Below are positions 55,793-64,000 of a stretch of DNA of 64,000 bases, one piece after another; the stretch's first letter is position 1; the number at the start of each line of letters is the position of its first letter. The stretch is from Bathynomus jamesi (taxonomy: Eukaryota; Arthropoda; Malacostraca; Isopoda; Cirolanidae), in assembly GCA_023014485.1 (NCBI GenBank), contig JAJOZX010000921.1, forward strand, positions 587,001-651,000, written 5' to 3'. The notes under the pieces were generated by a model, which worked only from the letters and a program-made list of their open reading frames with translations, was not told the DNA's origin and did no database searches. The position numbers and the translations under genes were made by a program.

Positions 55793-57510
55793 ATGGCATC
55801 CACAAGCAGTAATAAGCGTAAAAAATTCTCTCTAGATGAGAATGAGATAAACGAATATCTCTCAATGTGTTCTGAAAGTGATATAGAATGTGAAAGTGAG
55901 GATGACTGGGCGCAAGATAATGTACGGGATATTATACAAAACCGATCAAGTAGTGACGATGATGAAGAAAATGTGGTACTTTTGGAAAGAGATCTGCCTA
56001 AAGCAACAAAATCGAGCGAGAATTTTGAATGGCAGGAAATTGGTGAAAATATAGGCTGTACCAGAGGTGGGTGGCAGTTTACTGGTGAAAATAAAGTGCT
56101 CTTCAATGGTCAAACTCATACGATGTATGATGTTTTTTGTGAAGTTTTTCCCAAAGAAGTAATTGAGCTAATGGTTACAGAAACAAACAAATATGCAACT
56201 CAATTTCTGGCTGCTACACCTAATCTGAAATCAACATCTCGGTATAGTGCATGGGTCCCAACTACGTTTACAGAAATGAAGCAATTTATAGGGCTTTTAC
56301 TTCTCATGGGTATTATACAAAAACCCAAGATAGGTATGTATTGGTCAACCGACAGTTTTTATGCTACTCCAGTATTTACAGCAATCATGAAAAGAGACAG
56401 ATTTACCAACATTCTTTCTTTTTTGCATTTTGCTGACAATGCAGATGAGACGTTGAAGGAAAGAGGGGGGAAGATGGTGAAATTGCATGACTTTATTGAG
56501 TTGATGACATCTGCTCTTGAATCAAAATATTCAGCTTCTCAGAATCTAAGTTTGGATGAATCTTTGTTGCTGTGGAAGGGCAGACTCAGTTTCTGGCAAT
56601 ACATAAAAACGAAAAGATCACGTTTTGGGATAAAAAATTTCAAACTTGTGGATGAAAATTGTGTTACTTTGAAATATAAAATATATACCGGGACCATGGA
56701 AACTGTTGCTGATTTTTCTAAGACTGAAAGTATTGTAGTAAGTATGATGGAAAAATATTTAGGAAAAGGTCACAACGTCTTCACTGATAACTTCTATACA
56801 TCACCAAAACTATGCAAATACCTTAGTGATAATAAAACTGGTGCCGCAGGGACTGTTAGAAGTAATCGTAAGGGCTTATGCCATGCTATGAAAACTATGA
56901 ATGTGTCAAAAGGAAAGAAACTTGCCTTTGAGACTCCTGAACTGCTTTCCCTTGTGTTTCATGACAAGAGAAGAGTTTGCATGCTCTCCAATTACCATTC
57001 GAACAGTGATGTGACAGTAACACGTAGATCAAAGGAAGGTTGAGTCGAGAAAAACATTCCAGCTTGCGTACATGAATACAACAAACATATGGGATATGTA
57101 GACCGAACAGACCAAATACTGCATTATTACTCTGTCCCAAGAAAGTCTCTAAAATGGTATAAGAAGCTGGCAATGCATTTGATTCAGGTGCGAGTACTAG
57201 ATGCTTGTGGAATTTATAATCTCATAAAAAAGGGAAAAGTTCCCTTTCTAGACTTTTGCCGTGAGATTATAAAAGGACTGACATCTGCAGATGAACCTAA
57301 CTTGAAGAAATCAGTAGTTCCAAGACTAGTTGGAAAACATTTTACCAAGAAAATTACATCAAATTCTGAACATACCCCAAGACCAACAAAGAGATGCAGG
57401 GTATGTTATGCCCATGGGATAGAAAAATGAGTACGTTTTCAATGCGAGACATGCCCCGATACCCAGGGTTATGCGCCGAACCATGTTTCAAAATTTATCA
57501 CTCAGCATTT
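55793..57510 (+). pseudogene. piggyBac (PGBD-like) transposase
   Basis: ATG 55793 (MASTSSNKRKKFSLDENEIN) opens 416 codons ending at TGA 57041-57043; the same frame continues VEKNIPACVHEYNKHMG to a second TGA at 57428-57430. Catalytic Asp residues are in LSLDESLLLWKGR, NVFTDNFYTSPKL and MGYVDRTDQ. The Cys-rich C-terminal finger is present: KRCRVCYAHG, then FQCETCP, and after a +1 shift LCAEPCFKIYHSAFNF. The acidic N-terminus is typical. Both stops could be CGA to TGA changes. Confidence 0.95.
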
Positions 57511-57959
57511 AACTTTTAGTTAACTAAATAAAGATAATATCTCTATTTTATTTCATTTTAACCTTTATTTTTTTGTTACCCATGAAAAAATTGAAAATAT
57601 TATTGATAGAAAACCTATTTTAAAGGCAAACAAAAGACGAAGCAAAAAAATAATTCGTTTATTTTCTGGCGCATTTATACGCGCAGCTTTCGTTCTGGGG
57701 TATCAGCGTGACACGCACAGGGCGTATCAGAATGGGACGCAGCGAAAGGGTTAATATTATATTACATTACATTTCATTTGGAAAACATGAAGCCACTTGG
57801 GCCTATTGAGATAATCCAAGTCACGAGCTACATTTTAATAATAATAAAAAAATCTTGACTAAAGTCAGCTAATTAATATACAACTATTTACTACCACCAA
57901 AGTAGCCTACATAACTTAAGCTAAGAATAAACACTACATACAAGCTACAAACTATCTTT

Positions 57960-58260
57960 TTCACTCATGAAAGTGTCTAAATTTTTCTTAAAATTAACTA
58001 ACGAGCTACTGTTTAGTGTTTACCACATCATATGGCAAGTCATTCCAAAAATCTACTATATGACTGAAAAAGTATTTTCATAGATGAAGTCTACAAGTCT
58101 GTTTTCTAATTTTCTTATTATGTCCATGAGTTATCCCATCAGTATCTAGTGAGACTTTATTTGGTTTCAGTACATGTTAATTACTCAATTAGCCTGACAT
58201 CCTTCCTAAATTCCTTATATGAACCTTATAAAGAATCAAATTCAAAGTTAATTCAAGTTT
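57960..58260 (-). pseudogene. LINE C-terminal fragment
   Basis: Minus-strand pieces DTDGITHGHNKKIRKQ and YFFSHIVDFWNDLPYDVV, then FKKNLDTFMSE, the C-terminal signature of CR1/jockey-type LINEs. Frame broken. Confidence 0.7.
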
Positions 58261-59149
58261 TCTTCACTAAATTCATTAGCTACATTACATTATGTTTGGG
58301 AAATATGAAGCCACTTGGGCCTATTGAGATTATAGCTAAAATAATTATTAAAAATACCAAAAATATCCTAAAAATTAATTTTCAAATATACTATCATCAA
58401 GTTCTATTAGACCAATCATATTTGTCTTTTATGATTGTATTTATAAAACTAAAAATTTCTTTGGATCATTATTGCTATTTCTAGCTATATTTATTTCACT
58501 GCCTTCTGCTTTTCCCAGTCAAACTATTTAACAATTCTTAAATACCTATAGTTAGCTAAACCCACTATGGTAGACAATTACTACTTTTAAACTCCCAGAA
58601 TGCTCTTTTCTTATTTTAGCTAATATTAAATTTTGGGAACACTAGAGTTTGGTGATCTACCCATTTCATACTTCAAGCCAACTAGAGTGACTCTTAACAT
58701 CCAGGTCAGATTATGCAGTATTAGGTTAGGTGATCATTTTAGTTTGGCTAGTTATTTCCAATGTCATTGACTTCTTGCCAGTTAGGGGTCCAAAAATCTG
58801 AGGTTTCCAAAACTTAATATTATCCTTATTTTTAATCGTTTAGCTATTTCTTTATTCCATCACAAATGTTTCCTGATCTTTTTGTTCCTGATAGTTCTAT
58901 AGAGAATACATCTCATTGTATATTAACATTTCTTTGAATCAAGACCACATCTCAATAGCATTTTCATTGGCAAATTCGTTATCTAACTTTAACCCTTAAC
59001 TGCTGGAATTTTTTGTAGGGTTAAGTTATGAATGCATGTATTTGACATGTTACAAATTTGTCCACTTGGGCGGTTAAGGGTTATTGACCCAAACAATTTC
59101 CTAAATTTACTAGCCACCTTTTGGGACACAAGGAACTAAATGATCATTG

Positions 59150-59351
59150 TTGACTAGATCCCTATACAATTTTCCTTTAAAGTACTGTATATAATAGAAT
59201 GGTCACTATTCCCTAATAACTCTCCTACTGTAAGTTTACAAGTAACATCATAATCATTAGACAAAACCACATCTAAGATTATTTGATCCCTAATTGGTTT
59301 ATCTGCAAACTGTATTAGAAAGCTATCATTATAGTACTCACTAAAATACAT
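59150..59351 (-). pseudogene. LINE endonuclease fragment
   Basis: Minus-strand frame with DQIILDVVLSNDYDVT and GELLGNSDHSIIYSTLK, the endonuclease C-terminal motif (LGNSDH). A related ~75 bp duplicate (AGATTATTTGATCCCTAGTTG) is at 59430-59505. Confidence 0.8.
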
Positions 59352-59594
59352 GGATATATAAAATAATAGTAATGTTTGTCAGCTTAGATTCTTGGGTGTT
59401 TGTGATAAAAAAAATTAAAACCTCAACTGCTTTCTAAGATTATTTGATCCCTAGTTGGTTTTTCTGCAAACTGTATTTGAAAGCTATCATTATAGTACTC
59501 ACTGAAGAAGTGCTCAATGAATGGTAGCTACCTGATTAGGTTGGCTAAATACAGTACCTAATGTTGTAAACTGTTTATATTTTAAATATTTCAG

Positions 59595-59795
59595 ATGTTG
59601 ATAATACTGTAATTAATCAAGGAACTAGTACTTTGTGTAATGATGAAGTGTGTTATGGATCAATTTGTTGATGAAGTAAAAGATTTTAGCTCACAGTATG
59701 GGAGTTCAGGATCAATATCTTATGTTGCTGATAATTTGAGTGGAGGAATTTCCTTATTTCCTGATTATGGAGATTTTTCTGGCAGTTACAGTATG
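59595..59795 (+). CDS. FBXL4: FBXL4 orthologue, first coding exon
   Basis: An exon between acceptor ATATTTCAG (ending 59594) and donor ATG/GTATGT (59796). ATG at 59640 is the first in-frame Met after an upstream TAA and gives 52 codons ending in phase 0 (alternatives 59643 and 59655). The protein reads VDEVKDFSSQYGSSGSISYV then NLSGGISLFPDYGDFSGSY. This matches, as I recall it, the N-terminal region of animal FBXL4 (VDFSSHYGSENSMSY, then a GDF motif). FBXL4 is an F-box/leucine-rich-repeat protein linked to mitochondrial maintenance in vertebrates. The F-box and LRR exons are not in the window. The 45 bases before ATG would be 5' untranslated. Confidence 0.82.
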
Positions 59796-60115
59796 GTATG
59801 TATGTCACTTTTTTCTATTGTATGATATTGTCAGGTTGTAAAAAAATCTATACCATCACTGGATAGCAAGTAAAAGTAATTTTTCTTTCAAATATAAGGT
59901 TATCCTAACTCTAGCCAATAGCGTTCTAGTAAGAATTTACTTTAGGAGGCCTGTAAGTATCACGATAATTTTAGATGGGAATAAATTCAAGCCTCTTAAC
60001 ATATGAATGAAAACCAGACTCAGGTTCTCATATTTTGAAGAAGATCAATAAGCTGTAGCTATTTAGTTGTGTTCTTTTTAAAAATCTTTCATCTAAACTT
60101 TTACTGGTCTTACAG

Positions 60116-60209
60116 CAAACATATGGGAAGTGGTGGAAAATTAGTTCATCTGCTCCCCCTTATGTGCCGGACCCTTGCCCTCTAATGAAGCCTGCTATAG
60201 ATTTTGTAG
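60116..60209 (+). CDS. FBXL4: FBXL4 orthologue, second coding exon
   Basis: Acceptor GGTCTTACAG ends at 60115. The reading frame continues in phase 0 from the previous exon: QTYGKWWKISSSAPPYVPDP then CPLMKPAIDFV. The RTYGTWWDQCPSA segment of vertebrate FBXL4 is the counterpart of QTYGKWWKISSSA. The donor is either TAG/GTAGGC (exon end 60209, phase 1) or TTT/GTAGGT (60205, phase 0). The 320 bp intron between the exons has GT-AG ends. Lack of frame damage in both exons and clean splice sites, in contrast to every transposase here, mark this as the host gene. Confidence 0.83.
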
Positions 60210-60779
60210 GTAGGCTTTAATTGTTTTGTATGTTTGTCATATAGGCCTAATAGGCAGGTGAATAGACTGAAATTCAGTTCATTAGAGAAACATGTAATTT
60301 TAAACTAATTAATATAGGTTCAAGTTATAGATTAATAAGATGCACTACCACATAAAAAATGTCATTATTGATAATATTTTGATGAAATTCATTTGTTTAT
60401 GAGTTGCAGTATCTTAGGTCTACCTATAATAAATGGACTAGTATGATATGCCAACTTTATTGACTGGTAATAGGTCAAGTTAACTATAAAACATCTTGCT
60501 TCCTCAGTCCTTACAAATCAGTTTCTTTGCCCCAACTCAGAAATAGTCAGCTGAAAGGTAAAAGGCTATTTTAATCTTTACTAATCACTATATACCATAT
60601 ATATAGATCCTAAAGGAAATGATGTCAGTATTTGCTTTTTAAGTCTTCTAAAACATTTAACCTTAAGTTATTTGTGAAACTTATAAATCCTAATATATGA
60701 AGATATTTATTATGTATTTTAATATATCAATAAGAGTGTAGTTTATGGTTATAAGATGGGAAATGTTACTTATAGACTT
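60210..60779. other. FBXL4 intron (start)
   Basis: Non-coding, AT-rich; no further FBXL4 exon recognised. From 60780 on it contains a LINE and other insertions. Confidence 0.6.
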
Positions 60780-61900
60780 TGTTTTAACAATCTAGTCAAA
60801 CAAGGAGAAATATTATTTCCATATTTATTTAATACAATTATGGACAATTTGTGGATAATGAGCTAAACAAATCGAAGGCATTAACACTGTGGTTATTAAT
60901 ATTTAATTTATGCAGATGATTTAGTAGCATTTTTTCCATCTTGTGTAAAGGGGGCTTAATACAGTGGAACCTCAATATACGAACTTAATCCATTCCTGAG
61001 GGTTGTTCTGATATTGAATTGTTCGTATATTGAATCAATTTTTCCCATAAGAAATAATGTAAATTGGATTAATCCGTTCCAGACCCCCAAAAGTTACCCC
61101 TTACGAAACATTTTTAAGTAAAAATATTGGTTAATTAAACCTGTAAAATAAGACTTACATGCATAAAATCATACATGAAACCTGTAACAACAATAAATAA
61201 TGCAATATTATACAAATAAATGAAAATTTAACCTGAACTTTACCTTTGCTGAGGAGTGATGATGGCCTAAGTGGAAGCTGGAGAGGAAGGTGGGGTGGAG
61301 GAGGGAGATTATTGTTTGGAAGGGGTCACCTTCCACAAAAACATCAGGTAACTCCCCTTCTGGTGTTCTGTCTCTTTTCCGTCTCTTTGCAGTAGCACTA
61401 GAAGATGCTGGGGATTCACTAGCACTTGATTTTTTTTCTTTGGTAAAGAACGGCTTCTTTCGGTTTGGATATGAGGGAATGGTTCGTATACAAGGACAAT
61501 TTTTTCTCGAAAAAGTTGTTCATATACCGATTTGTTTGAATAGAGATGCATTCGTATATTGAGGTTCCACTGTACACTAATGAGTTGTGAAAACTGTGAG
61601 AAAGAACATGATACTGGTGTAAGATATAACCTTGGTGAAAGTAATGTTACCGTAGTGAGGGCTAAATATTTTAAAGATATGAATTTCCCTGCTTTCAAAA
61701 TTAGTATTATACTTGGATTTTGGAGGTGTCTCATACTGAGTAGCCCAATTTGGGTCTTGTATGATTAATGATCTGTCACTGGCACAGTTTAGACAATTAT
61801 GTAGACAGTTATATAGCATAATGAGAAAATTGTGTGTGTACCGTACACTAGATGTTAAAGTTTAATTGTTCAAGATTTTTGTACTGAAATGTATTGGAAC
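60780..61900 (+). pseudogene. LINE RT fragment split by a Tigger-like insertion
   Basis: Before the insertion: KQGEILFPYLFNTIMDNLW and LIYADDLVAFFPSCVKG (YADD). After it: MSCENCEKEHDTGVRYNLG, NFPAFKISIIL and a shifted block SLAQFRQLCRQLYSIMRKL. The reading resembles the YADD LINE at 35.9 kb (VRQGSLLSP, YADDMV). It sits in the inferred FBXL4 intron, same strand. Confidence 0.8.
60962..61572 (-). mobile_element. Tigger-like non-autonomous element
   Basis: Ends CAGTGGAACCTCAATATACG and CGTATATTGAGGTTCCACTG are a near-perfect 20 bp pair flanked by TA (60960-60961 and 61573-61574). The minus strand at 61250-61500 codes for KPFFTKEKKSSASESPASSS and TPEGELPDVFVEGDPFQT, the C-terminal tail of a Tigger-type transposase, as in the element at 16454. 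Confidence 0.92.
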
Positions 61901-62012
61901 TACAATTTGTATAATAGGAAAAAACTATATGTCTATGTGAACATCAGTAATATACTTTTACTAAATATCCCAAATTTCATGAATGTGTTCAGTTGTAATG
62001 CTCAGCTGATGT

Positions 62013-62456
62013 GGATCTTTTCCGTTTGACTGCCGCCATTGAAACATAAGAGGTGAGTGCCCCCAGCCTTCTTTACTTAGCCTTATAAGGCTAACTAACG
62101 AAAATATCATGACCTAACCTAACCAATCGTTAGGTCAACTGTACGACCTTGATGATTGGTTAGGTTAGGTCGTGATATTTTTGTTAGTTAGCCTTATAAA
62201 GCTAACTAAAGAAGGCTGGAGGCCCTGATCTTCAGGTGATCCCTTATTTTTCTGAGTACACAATTAAAACTTAAAAATTAAGCATGGATCTTGAAAGTAA
62301 TTAAAATTGCTTATAAGAAACAAAATTTGAAGGGGAAATTAAGAAAAGCTTTTTTATAAAGTAACTTATTTTGTATCATCAAGACATTTCAGTTAAAATA
62401 CAAAATACAAAAAGTTTAATTATGTTTCAATGGCGGCAGTCAAACGGAAAAGATCC
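62013..62456. mobile_element. foldback element with 8 bp duplication
   Basis: Ends GGATCTTTTCCGTTTGACTG and CAGTCAAACGGAAAAGATCC pair over about 40 bp (to GCCATTGAAAC), with a perfect duplication GCTGATGT at 62005-62012 and 62457-62464. A second inner palindrome at 62075-62222 (AGCCTTATAAGGCTAAC, CCTAACCTAACCAATC) belongs to the CCTAACC dispersed family. No coding sequence. Confidence 0.85.
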
Positions 62457-62587
62457 GCTGATGTTTCATGCCAATCATGTACCAAAACAATGCCAGTACT
62501 GTACTTATTAGGCTGTTTATTTTGTTAAAGAAATGTTTTTAATGTAAATATTAGTTTGTAGGTATGTTTTAATAAAAAAATACAGTA

Positions 62588-63225
62588 CACTCAAACCCCA
62601 TTAATTCAACACTTTCAGGGCTCTACCTGTGTTCAATAACCTGGAAGGTACGAATTAACTGGACAGTATGAAATTAGTTGGATATTTCAAACTTTTGGAT
62701 GAAGTATTGAAGTATTTGTATACAAAATTTGTTGATTATTTTAACATGTTATACAATTGTGTGGTGTATTTCTTAAATCTACTGTCCAGTAACTAAACTG
62801 TACTGTATAAATGAATTGCAAAATTTTTAAACTATTTCTTCATAATATTAATAGTAATATTGTACAGTTTTATTACTGTAATACTGTACAGTATTTATGT
62901 TATTAATATTTAGTTTAGTTATTAGTCTTACAATGCGTCATAGTGGTGGTAACTATCTTATTCTGAATAGCCACAAATTAATTTCAGATTCCAGGCACAA
63001 ACACTAAATATCACATGCAAGTAATTTTTTTATATTGTACTGCATGTTATTTTGTACATATTAGGAACTGTTAGAGAAATACAGACTCTTCACCTTCAAC
63101 TTCCATAGGGTCACTTTCCAGGTAGATCTCTGGGAATATTCCTCTGATATTTCGAAGGGTCGAAGAAATGTATGAATTAACCCAAAGTATGAAATAACAG
63201 TGTGAGAATTAACAGGGTTCAAGTG
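62588..63225 (-). mobile_element. Tigger-like element with transposase tail
   Basis: Left end CACTCAAACCCCATTAATTC after TA (62586-62587); right end GAATTAACAGGGTTCAAGTG followed by TG, a mutated TA. The minus strand at 63160-63100 codes for RGIFPEIYLESDPMEVEGEE and a stop, resembling LPDVFVEGDPF of the other Tigger tails. Related ends to 12484-12939. Confidence 0.78.
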
Positions 63226-63671
63226 TGCTTAAATTAGTTTTTTTTTTTTTTTCATGGTTAATAAGGATGTGGCAATACAATTATCGAAAAAATTTCATAT
63301 CTGTGATAATGTTCTATTCATTGGATGACTCCTCAGTATAGAACCTGCTTCAAATAATTTTTATTTTTGAGTTAGCTTTGGTAGTATATTGAAAGACTTT
63401 TTGTATAATAGCGATTTAAAAGGAAAATGAAGGTTTGATTTAATTTTTAATTGTCAACACGCTGTATTTATTTAAAGGCATGTTTATATTTTAGTATTCT
63501 GTGTTTATTACAGGAATACAAAAGGATTTCTTTTCACAATGTATGATACTTAACCAAATTTAGCTGATGAAACAGGTTGATGAAATTAAAGGAGTAACAT
63601 TATTTTGCCCCAGTTTCTGGAGCTTTGCCAAACATGTAGTCTCACTGGAGACTGAGTGCAAAATATTGTAA
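63226..63671. other. unassigned stretch
   Basis: AT-rich, starting with a T run at 63239-63252. Nothing recognised. Confidence 0.4.
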
Positions 63672-63679
63672 TGCTTGGT

Positions 63680-63869
63680 CAGGGCATGGACCAAGAGCCC
63701 AGGCCATTAGGGGGGCCTAGCAGCCCCGGCCCACAGTTATCATAAAGCAGTGAGAGTGTTCTCAATTGAGTCAAGTGTCAAATCAAACTGTAATATGAAA
63801 CAAATTGGATTTCAAGGGGCCAGGACTTCATTATGTCTGAGGGCCCAGGTTGCTGTCACTCCACCCCTG
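63680..63869. mobile_element. 190 bp hAT MITE (tentative)
   Basis: CAGGGCATGGACCAAGAGC to CACTCCACCCCTG with G/C-rich ends; flanks TGCTTGGT and CACTTGGT agree at 6 of 8 positions. The inverted ends are short (CAGGG.../...CCCTG). Confidence 0.5.
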
Positions 63870-63960
63870 CACTTGGTATTGCATTATTTTACATGTTTTA
63901 ATATGAATTTTGTGGCATTGTAAATGCATAATCTTTTATTAAACTTAGTATGACAAATTA

Positions 63961-63990
63961 GCACACACACACACATACACACACACACTT
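63961..63990. repeat. (CA)n microsatellite
   Basis: CACACACACACACATACACACACACAC.. repeated dinucleotide at the right edge. Confidence 0.95.
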
Positions 63991-64000
63991 AATAAATGCT

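Larger units (their letters stand above)
55507..57750 (+). mobile_element. piggyBac element, nearly complete
   Basis: Flanked by TTAA (55503-55506 and 57751-57754) with ends CCCTTTCAGTGCGTGTGG and the complement-matching CGCAGCGAAAGGG. The 2244 bp interior carries one transposase gene with two premature stops and one frameshift. Length and organisation are normal for the superfamily. Confidence 0.95.
57755..59594. other. intergenic or first-intron stretch with LINE fragments
   Basis: Upstream of the FBXL4 exons. A phrase AATATGAAGCCACTTGGGCC (about 57785 and 58303) is repeated and may be part of a dispersed repeat. It holds LINE pieces at 57960-58260, 59150-59351 and 59430-59505 and a small TTAA-type inverted repeat at 58991-59085 (AACCCTTAACTGCTGG against GGCGGTTAAGGGTT). 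If the FBXL4 exon at 59595 is internal, an upstream exon may lie here or beyond; none is recognised. Confidence 0.5.

Noticed and set aside
58149..58484. 111-codon plus frame
   Set aside because: Overlaps antisense LINE sequence and AT-rich text; no domain or splice support.

Overview
This is an AT-rich animal nuclear DNA window made almost entirely of transposable-element relics, with one recognisable host gene near the right end. GT-AG introns, LINE reverse transcriptases, hAT, piggyBac, Tigger and mariner elements, long TA/CA microsatellites and no operons rule out a prokaryote. TTAGG/CCTAA-like repeats, CR1/jockey-like LINEs and Tigger termini of the 'CAGTGGAACCTC' kind suggest an arthropod, perhaps a crustacean; the species is inference.

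Layout. 0.2-0.8 kb: hAT derivative with GGAGTC arrays. 1.8-2.1 kb: palindromic mariner-type MITE. 2.2-6.6 kb: T1, a transposon with ~750 bp inverted repeats and an RNase H-like transposase I cannot assign to a named superfamily. 7.1-14 kb: hAT-like and Tigger-like non-autonomous elements, and a LINE split by a mariner relic. 14.7-16.1 kb: nearly intact DD41D mariner. 16.5-20.4 kb: Tigger derivative and a 2.8 kb hAT. 20.8-24.5 kb: T2, a second member of the T family on the minus strand, with introns. 25.8-30.4 kb: CpG-rich LINE carrying two hAT insertions. 30.4-33.6 kb: inverted-repeat elements and a hAT relic.

33.7-48.4 kb is a nest. A W-family transposon (copy B, a second transposase type I cannot name) was split by a SCAND3-like hAT. 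That hAT was entered by a LINE, and the LINE by a second W-family element (copy A) with a perfect 8 bp target duplication. Two more hATs and a 580 bp near-perfect palindrome sit in the same stack. 48.6-51.7 kb: ZMYM1-like hAT. 52.6-54.3 kb: two sister hAT deletion derivatives 20 bp apart, each with its own perfect target duplication. 55.5-57.8 kb: piggyBac with two premature stops and one frameshift.

59.6-60.2 kb holds two coding exons on the plus strand that match the N-terminal region of FBXL4 (F-box/LRR protein 4); the rest of the gene should lie to the right. The sequence around them is intron or flank with LINE, Tigger and foldback insertions. No transposase in the window has an intact reading frame, so none looks autonomous as it stands.
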